Shown here in pieces: positions 13,401 through 28,467 of a DNA stretch of 64,000 nt (its first letter is position 1; the number at the start of each line of letters is the position of its first letter). The stretch is from Epiperipatus broadwayi (Eukaryota > Onychophora > Udeonychophora > Euonychophora > Peripatidae), in the NCBI GenBank assembly GCA_028023455.1, contig JAQFVV010012529.1:3162001-3226000 (forward strand). The letters run 5' to 3'. The notes under the pieces are model-generated. The model searched no databases and was not told the origin of the DNA. It saw nothing but the letters and a program-made list of their open reading frames with translations. The translations under genes were made by a program, and so were the position numbers.

Positions 13401-15010
13401 ATTTTATTTTTAAATGCAGATCTATGTAGTCAATTCAGGCTCGATCCTAAATAAAACTATTAAATTTAAGTTGTTTATAGACGCTTGCATGGATTGTTTA
13501 TCGGTTAACTATGTTTTGCGTTTCATATTTGATCAAAATATATAGACATTCGATAAATAATGATACCTTACGGTGAGTATCTAAAAATGTATTTATTCGG
13601 ATGTCTTTTAAGTTATTGGTGACGATGCAAGTATCTTACGATGAATACTAGAGGGTTTCTTATAATTCCCTATGCAATTGTCAGTAATCAATAATTTTGT
13701 ATTTTGATCGTTTATGTTTACTTTGAAATGTTTTTGACCGTTGAAATCTATGTAACCGATCTATAGCTTCCGATCTAAACAGGTTTATAAGCCCATCTGT
13801 GCGAACTTGATTAAAAATGTAAATTTATAATATAATAGTAACTCAATGTAAATTAAAGTAAAATCAAAGTTAAAAATAATGTTAAATGTTTAAATGTAAA
13901 TCACTAAAATAATTTTAAACCTTATATATATGTGCATAAATAAATCTGTTTGTATGATAATTACTGGCAGTGGCTTACTTTATTCTTTTATATACTAGTA
14001 AATGATATTATTAAATCTCTGCTATTCCACTGAGCTAGTGACAATGGGCTAACGATCTAAATATGTAAATAAAGTGGAATCCTAACAGCGCGTATCTGCC
14101 TACTCTATAAATTTTTCTAGGCTTAAATGCCTAGATGGCGCCCTTTGGTAGTGCGGTGCGGTGCGATGCGATCTACCACTTCGTTTGGATCGTTATAATA
14201 TATATAAACTATTTGATTAAATAAACTGTAATGTATTTTTTTAAATTTAAAATTGAATATTAATTTATAGTTAAATGATTTAGGGATAGCCTGAGGTTAA
14301 GTTAGGTGGCCATGTGTGAAAATAAAACATTTTATTATTTTATTTTTTTTATCTGTAATAAATGAAATGTATTTAAACAATAGGCATTTAAAAATCTAAA
14401 TGTATTTAAACAATAGGCAGTTTAAAATCTTAGCATTTCAGGAGATTCTCGGCCTTTTATATAAAAATAGATACTTTTTACAAAATCGTTCTTCTTGTAA
14501 AAAAATATAGCAGCTATAACAATAGACAGCAGTAAAAACTAAAATTTAGAATGCTAAAATGGAGTTTTGCTTTTTCTTTTATTTAAATCATAAACATTTT
14601 TAAAAGACAAATGCTGTAACTAAAAGTTTACCAAATTCAGAGGAAAGAAAGTGAAATAAGAAGTAAGAATAACTGATAAATTTTGTAATAATTAAAGCAT
14701 GTTTTAAAAGTTGTTGGAGTAATTTTTTACTATTTTAAATTTTTTCAAAAAGAATAATGAAAATTAATCTGCTGAAAATTGGAAAAGAAAAAAAAATGAA
14801 ATAATTTTAATATATATATAAGTAAATTGCTTCTATATTATCCAACATAAATTTATGATTACAAATAATTATTGAATTGTACTTTAATATGAATATGGGC
14901 TAGAGCAAAGCATGCTATTGTGCATCATGTTATTTCCTACAGCTGCATTAAACTTCTATTTATTTATTTATTTATTTTTCTACTTTATTGTAAACACACA
15001 AGAAGATGCC
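13400..15010. other. Unassigned stretch with local tandem duplications
   Basis: No gene was found. At 14,367-14,432 a 33-base unit (atgtatttaaacaataggca...) is present twice in tandem. At about 14,151-14,172 a pentamer-like run gtgcggtgcggtgcgatgcgat occurs. The left part, to about 14,200, has more CpG than its surroundings and may be a continuation of repeat R1. Confidence 0.45.
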
Positions 15011-15019
15011 TGCAGTCCA

Positions 15020-15890
15020 AAGTAAACAATCATTGGAATACTTAATGATGAATCAAATAAGGATCAAGGTGTTTACTATACACAACTACAGGAGACACCA
15101 TTGTACCTATCTATCCCAGTTTATGGATAGTAAAAGAATAGCCAAAAGTGTTTAATTGGGTTGAGTAAAGGGCAGGTAACAAGATGGGTGAGAAAGGTAA
15201 TGTGGTATGCAAAAGATTTGGATATAGTTTATATCAGTATACTTGTATAAAAGGTGGGATGATTGTGTTAGGAGGATTGTTGAGTGTTATAGTGGTAAGG
15301 AATGGGATAAAAGAATAGAAGCATTAATAAAAAATAGGGAGTTGGAGAGATGGAGAAGTAGTATGGAGGGTAAGAAGAGTTTAAATATATATAGAAGTAA
15401 ATGGAATATTGGAAGCGAGTTAATTTATGATAATAGTAAGGAAAGTAGTTTATTGTTTAAGGCTCGAACAGGATCTTTAGCAACAAGAGAATATACATGT
15501 AAATGGAAAACTATGGGTGATTTAGCATGCAAATTGTGTAAGGAAGGTATAGAAAATATTAGACATCTGTTAATTGAATGTAAATGCTTGAAAGCAGAAA
15601 GGGCACAGATAATGAAGTTATGGGAGAATAGATATGAACAAAATGACTATACAGAAAATGAGTTATTAGTTTTTATGCTGGGTTTGTGAAAAGATAAGGG
15701 GGATTTAGATTTAAAGGCCATAGAGTTGACAAAAATTATGTTGTGGAAATGGGATGGGGCAGAATATGGGAAGACTTAGAGTGGGGAATGGAAAATAAAG
15801 TGGCTAACAGGTTTATCTGGGCATAGTTGCTGAGATATTCTTGACTTCGTTTAAGGAGAAGGCAAATACATCACATCACATCACATGTTA
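15020..15890 (+). mobile_element. 5'-truncated LINE-A copy
   Basis: This is the 3' end of the same LINE family as the minus-strand copy at 52-60 kb. The two align through the whole ORF2 C-terminus (for example tcagtatacttgtataaa against tcagtatacttatacaaa, and aggctcgaacaggatc) and into the 3' end. It finishes with a short tandem tail (acatcacatcacatcacatg, 15,868-15,887). The other copy has the same tail in reverse complement. The 5' break lies near 15,020-15,060. Truncation from the 5' side is the usual outcome of target-primed reverse transcription. Confidence 0.85.
15243..15689 (+). pseudogene. LINE-A ORF2 C-terminal fragment
   Basis: This 148-residue open frame is the C-terminus of a non-LTR retrotransposon ORF2, downstream of the reverse transcriptase. 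Residues around 78-95 read KARTGSLATREYTCKW. They are followed by the C-terminal zinc-knuckle pattern CKLCKEGIENIRHLLIEC at about 104-121, a probable nucleic-acid-binding motif of such proteins. Coding similarity continues past the stop at 15,687 in shifted frames (LDLKAIELTKIMLWKWDG), so the stop is a lesion rather than the true end. The ATG is internal and not a real start. The coding identity is clear; the element is not functional. Confidence 0.85.
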
Positions 15891-17220
15891 AGGAAAATGA
15901 TTTACTAAGTGAAACTGCTTTTGGAGAACAACATGCCTAACTATCAACTACTACTTTCATTATGATGATTTTTATGAACTTTGTTCCAATTACAATTTTT
16001 TAATCAAGAAATTAACATTGTAAATTTTTGTTTTATTTTTTTAAAATTCTTGTTATCTGTTGTATTTTCACACTCTGATGCTGAAGCTTCATTTTTTTTT
16101 TTTTAGAATTAGCAAAGAAGAAAGGGGGGATTATTCACTTTGATATTTTTATATTTTCATTGTAAATAAAATTTAGGTTAACCCACCTGCTTCACATCAG
16201 GTTATCCACATAAATAGTAAGGTAAGATTCTCTACATTTATTTTCATAGATTAAATTGCAACACTTATACAGAATACATATTGTTTTATTTTGTTGATTA
16301 ACTTTGTATATATATTTTCCAGTATGTTTGACTAATCAACTAGTATTAATTTCTATCTCTATCATATATATAAATTGGGAGGAATTTAAGTTAAATAGAC
16401 TGTTAACATCTGTAAATATATTATTTAGCTAGCCAGCATCTCAATTATCTTAAATTACTAAAGCTTATTTTTCTATATAATTATGATTTGTAAAGAATAA
16501 GTGACATAGATGGATTTCTACGATGGGGTATAAGAGTTGAATCTGGAGAATCATTAATTAGTAAAATGGTAGAGGTTCACATGTGACACATGTACATATG
16601 ATTATTATTATTTTTTTATTTTTTGTTTATCAATACTATTGCTATTATACTTTATGTTGTTTATTATTGTCAATAAATGTTTAAGAGTTTATATTATTCC
16701 GGTCTCAGGTTTATTGAGTTGTCCTGACATTCCACAGTTTATAAACAATTATGCATGCACACACATCTATTTTTCTTATCATATAAAAGCTTGAAAGTAA
16801 AACAAATATAATAAATGCTAGTTGTAACCTATATATAGGTGCAGGAGTTGCTGTGTGTATCTGTTCATACCTGTTAAAGGAGTCAAAAGCAATATTCTCT
16901 CTGGGCTTGAATATTAGGGCATAACGGTATTGAAAAGGGAAAAAGTGAATGAACTAACCTAAATTGAATTTAATATTATTAAATAGGGATAGAGTCAGTC
17001 AATTAAAGTGTATGCAATCATTGGTTGAGCATTTCATCAGTTCTCATTAGCATTCTATCAGAAGACCCAAAGTCTGACCATAGTTAGATGCAACTTTTTC
17101 CCCTTCTAAGCCTGGTAGGTCTCTGTAGATTGTTTCATTAGTGGCAATAAATTAGAGCATATTAACTTATTCCACATCAGATTGCTACATCTGCATAGTA
17201 TTACAGTCTGCAAGTTAGTT
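15890..17220. other. Unassigned non-coding stretch
   Basis: AT-rich to about 16,850, then a moderately complex block with no coding frame and no recognised element. Confidence 0.45.
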
Positions 17221-17221
17221 G

Positions 17222-17500
17222 ACCATCCGTTACATCTGGCACACCATCGTTGGGCTTGGTTAGCTTATGATTGTTGATGAAGAGTACCATCCATTATATC
17301 TGGTGTCAGCAATGTTTGGGGCTAGTGGTAATCATTCCATCCATTATATCTTGTGCCATCAGCTTTGGGGCTCGATAGATAGGTGTACCATCACATATAG
17401 ACTATGTGCAAGTTGGTCATACATTGTGATCAAACCAGCTGATTGTTGAATCTGATCTATATATCCAGGTGAATCTTTCCATCCATTATAACATTAAGCT
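17222..17500. repeat. Diverged minisatellite, ~50-64 bp unit
   Basis: The phrase accatcc(a/g)ttayatctkg recurs at 17,222, 17,286, 17,336, 17,387 (degraded) and 17,478. The first three copies are followed by a gttgggct/tttggggct phrase. Spacing is 64, 50, 51 and 91 bases. A 60-residue open frame across it is incidental. Confidence 0.7.
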
Positions 17501-18225
17501 GGTGATATAAAGTATTGCCAATTTAACACCATTATGCATTAAATAATTAGACAAGTTTAATCAGATATTACATACAGTGCCAAGGATTTAATTCAGGTAA
17601 ATCTAATAATCCTCATGCTTGCCAAAGATTGATATCCATAACAATTTAATGTGCAAAATGATATCCAACTCTCTTGCTGTGATCTATCAAAAAAATAAGG
17701 TTTATGTGTGATAACTGGAGACTTATATAACACATTACCACATTAATATTGCTGATTATCCAAGACAAGTGGTTAATATTTGGACATTATTATCCAATTC
17801 TCAAAGATATGTAAATCATGATTTGCTCTACAGGAGCTTCTGATGTTTACGGGTAAATTCACAAATAATTATAATAGAAAGAATGTAATGGATTGAGTTA
17901 GCATTACATATGATTCACCATCAGCAAATTAAACTAAGCTTATAAGGGTTTGGTGAGGCAGATGAGAACTTACATCCACATATAGGATATGAGGTTCATT
18001 TGAACTGACAAGTCTGCTAATGAAATAATTAATCTGAAGTATATATGGAAGTTTGAAAATCAGATAAGCTAAACAATCGTACTGCACCCTTACCCCAGTT
18101 ACTTATTAGATGCTCATATCTGAACAATTTGGCTCCTAGGTGTGAATTTTGTCCACAATTATGTGGGAAGCTGACATAATTGAACTGGTATTTGCTGTTT
18201 ACCCATAGGGGATAGCAAGTTAGGA
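17500..18225. other. Unassigned non-coding stretch
   Basis: Moderately complex sequence between two tandem arrays. No coding frame, RNA boxes or known element ends were recognised. Confidence 0.4.
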
Positions 18226-19083
<858 letters not shown>

Positions 19084-22000
19084 AACCAAGTTCACATCAA
19101 CAACCCACACATGCAATATAATGATTCTAATATGACTAATTGCATTTGCATCTAAAATAATTAGTAAATATCTGCACTGCCAACCCAAGCCAGTCAATAA
19201 AATAAACACTGAAAGCTAATATAATAACAAAATGTGTTGATTTAATAATATATTAACTCCTGTGTAATAAATAGTTTGACCGACATTATTAATCATTATT
19301 TAGTAATGGCTATAGGCATTTCAAGGGATATTAAGATTAATTGCTGATTATAAAATAAGTGTTATACTATATCTCTATGGTTAGAATTATATTTATTGGT
19401 TAAAATAATATTCAGATTATGCCTTATTGCCGATAATCAGAATATTGACCCATTATGGAATGAGTTGAACTTTGAATAATATAACAATATAAATCATTAT
19501 AACAATTGCACGATAATTGAAGATTATAATCAAGTAATATAATTTTGCAATAGTGAGTAGGATTTGAATAACTAAACATTATTCTATAATTCTTAAATCA
19601 AATATAAAATTAGTAATATCTTCCATCCCAAACTATTTCACGTGGCATTTGGCACATTATAACATGAATCAGTAAGAAATTTTAATAACAAGAAATTTAT
19701 AAAGACAGTAATATATATCACTACTAGCACAAAAGTAAAGATTGATTACAGTTTAATAGGATGACCACAAGTTCACAATTTCAAGTTTATACAAAAATAA
19801 AGGTTTTACAAAGGTGAGAATTTAATTTGTTCAATAAGGTTTATAAAATAGCTATAGTTCTAGACTTAGATCTCCTAAAGTTCATTTTACTGCTCTCTTG
19901 TGGTGATAGTAGGAATTTTATCGTTGATTAATTTGTAAGAGCATGTCCATTGGTTTCATCAATTTTTGGTGATGAGTAGAGCAGCAATCATTCTCCATAG
20001 GATAGGCAGCATATCTTTCTATGTGGATGATGTCAACATGGCAAGTTCTTTACAGAACTTCTTCCATCACTGTAGCATCTTGGTGTTTTCAGCACACAGA
20101 ACAGAGATAGAGATCACCATTCCCTAGGCTTGGAGAATAGCAACTCCCACCTCTCCTACTCTGATATTTTATAGATAAAACTTAATTTTGTTAGATGACA
20201 TTTACCAAATTTAACAGCTTTTTCTCTAATTTTACATTTAAAATAGCAGCTTTATATTAACTTATACACTTAATTAACTTATACCTTTTTAGGATAATTT
20301 TACCTTACAGCAAAATAAACGATTAGCATACCATGCCATATAAATTTAGAAATAAAAGAACTCCTTTTGCCTAAATTTCAGCAAGATGTCAACAAGAATT
20401 TATTCTTTGTTTTTTACACAGTTTTAAGAAGAGGTACTATGGCAATTCCTTCTTTATCTTAAGAATCAATCTATTTATACATTTTAAAATAGGGAACCCA
20501 TCCTTTTACTTTTTGAAATTGATAGGCAATAATTTCCACAGTTGATAAAGTGTTTATATTTTTGAGATGGAATATGTTTTAACAAATAACTATTGTTTTA
20601 ATACCTTTCTGAATGTCAACTAACACGCTACCCCCCCCCCCCCAGATTTTAAATCACCATGGCCTTTTACAAACTATTTTAGACACTATAATGAATAACA
20701 AAATATATCCTGTATATATATATCACAGTGTTGTATATAATTCACCCACGTATGTGATTTTTAATATTTTTGAATTATTAAATTGAGTTAATTATAAATT
20801 AAATTTATAAAGCTTTTTAATCTATACACCATAACTAGATACCTGATGATAATATAGCATATATATATGCAATTAGGTAGACACCTCTATAGACGTTTTT
20901 CAGAGCACTTTTAAGTTTTGAACTCGGGTACAGAAACCTGTATGTTACCCAGAGTTGATTCCAGGTGAAACAAATATGGCATGGCAAATATTCTGTTTCA
21001 ATATAAAGAGTTAAAACTAGCCAACTGAGGAATTCAAAAGTGAAGTCTTCGATATGAAATTCGGATTATTCAAATTTTTAGTATTGTTAATTCTAAATCA
21101 TAGATCGAATCATCTAGAATTAAAGATATCTAATAGTATAAAAAATATTGCTCTTAATTGATTTAGATATTTTAACAAAATTATATAAATATCTATATAG
21201 ACAACCATCGTTGCTAAGTGCAAAAGTAACATTGGGGAAAGAAAGTTGTTGTTCATGGAGCTATGATTATCAGAATCAGAATTGGAATGAAATGGACCTA
21301 GCACTTAATACCTGTTCCATGAAACATCAAGTTGACTCTTAATAAATGGATCCAACAACTTCCCACTTCAAAGCAGATGTTCCAAGGTTATAAAGGATAA
21401 GTGACTTAATGGATGTTCTAGAACACTCAGATTTTACCATCTATACCTAAAATGGATTAATGAGGATTATTAGAATAACTCATTAGGATCTTTTTCCTTA
21501 TGAACTTTAAAACAACATTTAGGTTGATGTCATGAATTTTATTTATTTATATATTTTGTGTAAATGTTTTCATTCATATCTTTCCTTTAATATGGATACA
21601 AAGGGGAGGAAATAAGTGTTAATATGTAGCATAATGGAGAAATGTTATTGCCATTATTGTAAGTAAAAACAAATGTAGGTTACAATGAGGACTTGCTTGT
21701 ATACAAATCTGATCATCAGCCAGGGAAAGGTAAGATTTTACCTAATACGTATTTATTCCAAAACATTTATACAAATGCACTATTATATATATTTTTCTTT
21801 GTTTGCTTATACTAATATTTTTGTTAAATGTTTCAGTATACCTGATTAACTATTCCTATCATAAATGTACTTGCTTGTCTGTATTAAAACTACAGTACAT
21901 AACAGGGGGAGCTCATATCATCACTATGACAGATAGGAAATTAATATATCAAGTTAGTAAAAATAAAATGAATTATGATTTCCATATAATAATATAGCAA

Positions 22001-24380
22001 GCAAAAATGATTGAACAATCATAAATAGAAAATAAATTTTATTTATATTAACATAACATGGACACCAAATGATTATTCTTTGTAGGGATAAGGGTTTGAA
22101 ATAATAAATGAAATAAATTATAATTATAATTGAAATAGAGTATACAAAAAAAAATTGTAATGGTCAGAAAGTATAGTTGCTTTAACTTGACCCAAGCATG
22201 ACCTGGGTTCAAGAACAAAATGTCTTTGGCTAGCTTAATGCCCATTTTTCTCACTACCCCTATAACAGGATTTACTAATCCAGGTAACTCATATATCCAG
22301 TATTCATGAACTAGCTGGATTAAGTAATTTGGAAAAGCAATAAAAGAATGTAGAGACATGATACAATTACCAAGCAACACAGTATTGGGAATGTGACCAA
22401 ACGTCATAAATATTAAAGCTTTATTAACATTAATATATAGATATATGGGTGATCCCATATATTACTGTGCTAGAAAATCCATTATACAATAATAAAACAC
22501 TCCTCACTTCAAAGTCATTAAATAGACTTATATGTAGATATTTTATTAGTATTTATTCTTAGCCTGATTAATCAATAAATCGTTATTTAACTAATTTATA
22601 CACATAGATCTGATGAATATTGAATAGATAATTATATGAAGAATATCACACTGTACCCCTCTACTGCAAAATATAAAAATAACAGATACTTATATATACT
22701 GCATCCCCCAATATGTATTTATTTAATAAGCATTGGGCTTGATTAAGTATATATATAATAATAAATTGAGAGTTACTTTTCTAAAAATATAAATCAACAA
22801 ATTAAATAGATGCATATATATATGATATCAACGTTTTTCTTAGTCTAATCATAAAATGAATATAGAGTTTAGTTAAATTAAGTGGCAATGTTTTCTTTTC
22901 TCTCTCTTTTAAAACCATTTAATAATAATAAAAAAAAAACAACGGTGGGAGAAGGTGGATGGAATTCTTTCAAAAAACCAAAATAATTTTTACAAATTAT
23001 TTAGAAACAACTTCGTCTTTATTATAGCGGATTGGGGAAAATAAAATAAAAGCTTTAACTTATTTAAATTATTTTCCAGATCCACCCTTATATATATTCC
23101 ACATTGTCAATGAAATACTAAATACAGAAAAAAAAAAAAATCTTCGTCAATATATATATAACAAGAAAAAAAATCAAACCAGAATTAGTTGATTGTTAGA
23201 ATACATAACTTAATCTTTTTAAATATATGTAAGATACAATTAATTTATATATATTAAGCAGAACAATAATAATAAAAAATGACAAGGATAAAAGTTATTG
23301 GTAATTCCAATGTGCATATATATATATATATTAAGTTTTATATAGTTGGCAAATTAAGAGTCAATTTTTAGAGGTCTCATGATGCAGTCATTATTTTTTG
23401 ATGGCTGTTACAGCCTACATCATGGATGTCTGTGCTCATGCTTCTATTTAGATAGGTCCTTCTTCCTGGTAGCAAAGGCTTCATCTCTAGGATTTCCTCA
23501 GAGGATAGACAGCAGGGTGGAGGAAAACTTCTCTACTCAAGCATGACTTATATAGACATTTACAAATCGGTCCAGACTTTAGAATAAGATAGTGATTTAT
23601 AGAACAAAGAAAAACTTTACTACTTATACCTTTTAACTCTTTTTCACATTAAATAATTAATTGGTTCTACCAATGCTTCCATTGTTTACAAGCTCTTAAA
23701 AGCATCATATGATTTTACACTATTGTTAAACAAACGATTTTATAAATGTTAAATTAAATATTTTATAGTTTGTTATAAATTTTAATATTAAAATGTTATT
23801 TATTGTAAATATATTTGTTAAATACATTGTGATAGGCACTGTTAGAGTGGCCATACACAAGGTGGTGCTAGTTAAAGCTACAACCACTTATATATATTAT
23901 CTATGTTATAATCTTATATAAGTATACAATTAACTGAATAATATTGGTCTATGCAGATATTTTGTCTATACCCATGATTAAATAGATTATTAGAAGTATG
24001 ATTTATATTTTTTTTGTATGATTATTTTTTTTTATTTACTGCAAATTTTCCTAATTTGTGTTTTAATTTGTTTATGTGCAAGAATATATATAAAAAGGGG
24101 GATAGTCAGAGTAACTGAAAATGTTCTGCAAGTTTTTGATGTTTATCTTTTTTTTTTCTAATTAACAAGTTAAAAGGAATTCAGGTTATTATTGTATTGC
24201 TAATTTTAAATTTTACTAATGGATAGAAGTGGTCATCCTATGTATTGTATTTTTTGTTAAAAATAAAGTAATTTACTGCCAATATCAGTGGAAAGAATCT
24301 AAAAATTTATGCTATCTTAGATTTGTTATTTTTTTTGTTTTGAATCTTTTGTAACTGATGGAAAAGAGAAAAGAAGAAAG
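19084..24380. other. Long non-coding stretch without a recognised gene
   Basis: No exon with protein-family similarity was found. There is a C13 run near 20,631, and a small inverted repeat at 19,409-19,443 (ttcagattatg against gataatcagaa). Two more complex blocks lie at 19,960-20,160 and 23,380-23,560, each ending in an AT-rich tatagat-like flank; both could be old repeats. A 136-codon minus-strand open frame at 22,048-22,458 lacks domain features and includes a tRNA B-box-like phrase (gacctgggttcaag), so it is more likely repeat than gene. Confidence 0.45.
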
Positions 24381-24383
24381 CAG

Positions 24384-24505
24384 TCAAGCGTTGTTACCGA
24401 GAGGTTATCGCACCCGCCTTGCAAGCAAGTAGTTGGTTGCAGACGGTTGTGGGTTCGCGTCCCGGCCGATGCTAAGACATATGCAAAAAGAAAAAAAAAA
24501 AAAAG
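24384..24505 (+). mobile_element. tRNA-derived SINE, copy 2
   Basis: The element starts gtcaagcgttgttaccgag, carries an A-box-like taccgagaggttatc and a strong B box (gggttcgcgtccc, about 24,450-24,462), then gatgctaagacatatgc and a long A tail. It is GC-rich against an AT-rich background. Start, anticodon-arm region (gccttgcaagca) and tail junction match the minus-strand copy at 4.7 kb. The extra length between the anticodon arm and the T arm could reflect insertion in the tRNA part. It would be transcribed by RNA polymerase III and mobilised by LINE proteins, as is general for SINEs. Confidence 0.8.
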
Positions 24506-24509
24506 CTAT

Positions 24510-26880
24510 TTCCATTGTATTAAAATTAGAAACTATTGCAAATAGAACTCCTTTAAGAATTAAAAGGATCTGAATGGAAAATGAAAGATAGAAATAAGAA
24601 ATAAAAAGGTGTAAAAAGCCATATGAATTGTGTTACAACCAATTATCCAGAAATCGGAGGTAATGGATGTAATAGTGAAAGAGAGATACTCAATTTGTAT
24701 TGTTATAGTGTACTATAAAAAGTGTTCAATAGGTGCTAGGGAGGGGTCTCTTCTCATTTTGCTGTTTACCTTGCTACATTTGGGTCTGCTTTGCTAGTTC
24801 CTGTTGCAAAATATCCAGGTGGTTAAGTGTTTGATGACCTAAGGAAATATTCTGGTTGTAAAGCAGTGAAGAACTTTATGAAAGAAGGCAGAGCAGAGCC
24901 TAGCTTCAAATTATAATCCCTCCAGAGTTGTATGATTGATTCTTGGTTGGCTATCGTTATCATAGAGATTTCGATAGAAAGCAGAGAAATATGAAAATGC
25001 ATAAATTTATCATTAAAATGCTAATGGAGTAAATTCCCAAGGTCAGTGCATTATCCTGACTCCCTCTATGCCACTGCCATGTAGCCACAGATGCCAGTTG
25101 ATGGTGATGAACATGTTAATGCCTACTGTAATGAAAGGAAGTCCTCGCTGCCTTGTTGTCACATTTTGTAGTGTACTTAATTATGAAGTCCAGAGAGGGT
25201 TAATGGAAAGAAACCAGAAGGAAGCCAGATGGTATAATTTTTTTATTATTAGCAGTATGTCTTGTTGCTATAAATTTTATTGTATTCTTTTTTTAAAATT
25301 ATTATTTGTATTTTATTTTGTTTCTCTATAAATTGTTTGATTTTCCTACTTTAAACATTTCTCCCAAATTAATTTCTGGAAAGTTTGTGTGTATGTCTAT
25401 GCCACTTAAAACTTTGTGGTACCAATTAACATGGTAATAGAGTTTGAGTAGGGAGAAATCAGGAAATATAACTAACTTTGGTCTGATTTTTCTCATTTAA
25501 ACTTAAATTAAATAACTTTAATTTTTTTTTTGTTATTGATATTGCATTTATGTTGATGCCTTATTCTGATACATGACATTGACATCATGTTATATCTTGT
25601 GAACATTATATGAATTACAGGATAGGCATCGTCCAGTACAATATATAAGAGTTTAAATTAAAAATTCTCAGTGTATTTTCTATATTTAATTAGTCATATC
25701 TTGTCATATACTTACATATAATTTTACACATATTTTCATACATCCACACCTATTCTTATACATCTACACACATTCATGCATATCTGCATTTAAGTGATAT
25801 TAATATGCCCTGAACTAAAGAACTGTGCAAATTCTCCATGAGTTTGAAACCTGGGAATAACAGAAATGATAGATAGTAAGGACGAGGTGAGTGTAAGTAT
25901 ATAATTTAATATTTAAGTGATTATTAACCTCTCATCTCCTAAGTTAAAGGGTAAGTGGGTATATAGGCACAAGGATCCAAGATAAACTTTTTTTTTTATT
26001 GTGATGACTTAGCTAACCTATTTTCATACCAGGTAAAATCCTGTACCATTACATTATTGATACATATATCAGAAACAAATTGAATACTGTCTTAGAATTA
26101 AATAACAATAAATATTTTAACAAATAATCCTTGAACACATAAGTAAGTTTATATAATGGAATTTATTTAAATAATAAATTAATACTTATGTACATTTATT
26201 TATTATAAATTATAACATATGTCTTATGGCTTTTTAAAACTAATAATAAAACATAAGTGACCTGTAATTGTTCCTAGGTTTGCTTTGAAACCTACGGTGG
26301 GAAAATTCACCAAGAAAATTATCTGTTTAAACTATACTCTTCTATATATCTTGAATCTTCAGCGGTGACAGTCCAAATCTCCATGCTTAATAAAATATGC
26401 TCTTTTTTTAATTTCTGTTTTATTGTTATACTTGTTCTCTATTTCTTTAGCAGAAAATTATGTAATAATATATAGCAAATAGAAATCATTAAATAATTTT
26501 TTTTCTTAAAATACATACATATATCTATATATGTACAACACTTTCCTAGTCTAGAAGTCAACAGAGGGTCATAATAACATTATTAAAAATATAAAAAGCT
26601 ATTCAATAAAATGTGTAAAAATATACTGCATACTAAAAAGAAGTTAATATTGCTATTAAAATTTTTTGCCCAAGACAACAGGTAGATTGATTCCAGGACT
26701 CCACAGTTTTAAATTGGACACTGTAACACTATGCTAAACTGAATACTACAGGTGAACAGTGTAAAATAGCCTTAATAAATATAATTTCATTACATGCAGA
26801 ATACAATAATTATGAGACAATATTTTTAAAATAAGCTTTATTTTTAAATAAAATTATTAATAGTATTCTTTTTTTTTTTT
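24510..26880. other. Unassigned non-coding stretch
   Basis: No recognisable gene. A moderately complex block at 24,640-25,220 has an 87-codon open frame (25,068-25,331) without family features. A possible decayed minus-strand SINE at 26,665-26,755 (tagcatagtgttacag, then a weak B-box-like phrase) is too degraded to call. Confidence 0.45.
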
Positions 26881-26884
26881 TTTT

Positions 26885-27450
26885 GTATAAATTAGGATAT
26901 TTAAATAAAAATGATTGAGAAATCTAAATATTTTCATTTACATATAAATTTTATTAGTTATAGCGACAAAATTTTATAGACTTGTTTGCTTTTGTGCAAC
27001 GATAGAATGTATATGTACTATATTTTGAGGCTCAAGCAATTATCCCAACATATCTAAGTAAAGAAATATGGCACTTATATTTAAATAAAAAAAAAGAACA
27101 TGTTTCTGACAATAAAGTGATTTGGAAATCTAATTACATTTAAGTTTTATTAATTATTGTGACAAAATAATACCTGGTCTGTTCAGTTTAGCGCAAAGAT
27201 AAAAGTACATATGTAGTATATTTCAACTCGAACTTCAAAATTCAAGAATGGAGCAATTGTCACAATTAGTTTAAGTAAAGAAATATTCCATATTTAAATA
27301 AACAATATTTGCACTTAGAACATATTTCTATCAATGAAGTGAATCAAAAATATAAACATTTTTCTTATATATAAATTTTATTAATTATCTAAGTGATGAA
27401 GTACCTTTGTGCCCTGCACAACCTGTACACCCACATGCGGTGGCCCTGAT
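26885..27450. repeat. Diverged tandem repeat, ~200-230 bp unit, three copies
   Basis: Each unit has the order: gaaatctaa-like text, ataaattttattaatta, a (t/g)gcaaag or gtgcaac phrase, then a run ending agtaaagaaatat and atttaaataaa. The internal landmark taaattttattaatta and its variants start at 26,945, 27,141 and 27,372. The third unit is incomplete. Confidence 0.65.
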
Positions 27451-28450
27451 AGTAGTGATTATTTATTTTACATATTGAAAAAAAAAAAAAAAAGTTTTTC
27501 ATCTTCTTAAAAGATGTAAATATAAAATTGCTACTATGTTTCCAAAATAATGAAAGTGAAAAACAAAACAAAACATCTACTTGATATTTCAATTAACTGA
27601 GTACTTGTAAAAGTCAACAAATTTATTGAGATGTAAAGTTAATCAGCTTAGTCCTTACTTATCTTTTGTCTTATAATAGTTGCGAATATGGAATCAACAG
27701 TACTAGGATGTTATTTTCTTTATAAGTAAAAGCAAATAAATCAGCTTTTAAATAGCCACAGGAATGTAGGTCATCTTCAACAACTCCTCATAGAGTAGTA
27801 GTGAAGATTATATTCATCAGATTACTAATGTTTGGAGGGGGGGGGAGAAATCCTAAATTTCTTTTCAGATTCGAACCCAGGTCATAGAATGCTATTCTTT
27901 TTTTAAAAAATAATAGTAAAAATAAATAAATCAATGATGGTTTTAATTAATTACCATTAAAAAAAAATCTACTAAACCTATGCGTTAGGTAATGATGTCA
28001 TTTGATGAAGTCATTATATGCTTATATATAAATAAAATACACGTGAATGACATTTTATTTTTTTACTCAATTGAAAAAAAAAATGAGAGAGAATGTACGC
28101 ACTTTAAATCAATTAGTTTCTTTTCATTTTTTTTTTTTTTTTTGTAAGGGGTAAATATTAAAGATTTTATTTTTTGTTTTCAATTTGCAATTTTTTAAAA
28201 TTAAGTAATCAATATCCTTTTCCAATTTAAGTTAGCTTTTTTTAAAAAAAAATATATTTATGTCGTATAATTCACTCTGAATAATTATTATTGTACGCAT
28301 TATTGTAAAAGAAAAAATAGAAATAAATAATGCTTAATCACAAACGAGTTTTCAATAACTAATGACGATGAGTTTGATTTCCTTACACTAGAATAATTTT
28401 TTTTTACCTTTTGTAATACACTTTTTACCTCTTATAAATTTAAACAAATA
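27450..28450. other. AT-rich non-coding spacer
   Basis: No gene. A G9 run lies at 27,836-27,845. A minus-strand tRNA B-box match (gggttcgaatc, 27,864-27,874) stands alone without a convincing A box and may be a SINE scrap. Confidence 0.4.
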
Positions 28451-28467
28451 ATTACTATGGTAACAGA

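Noticed and set aside
14446-14459. ttctcggcctttt, matching the start of U2 snRNA
   Set aside because: Only 13 bases match and the following U2 sequence is absent; probably coincidence.
22048-22458. 136-codon minus-strand open frame
   Set aside because: No domain or family wording, hydrophobic low-complexity content and a tRNA B-box-like phrase inside; likely chance in a repeat.
26665-26755. Possible minus-strand SINE
   Set aside because: A-box-like text is present but the B box is poor and there is no A tail.
27864-27874. Consensus tRNA B box on the minus strand
   Set aside because: No A box at the right distance and no tail; too little to call a SINE.
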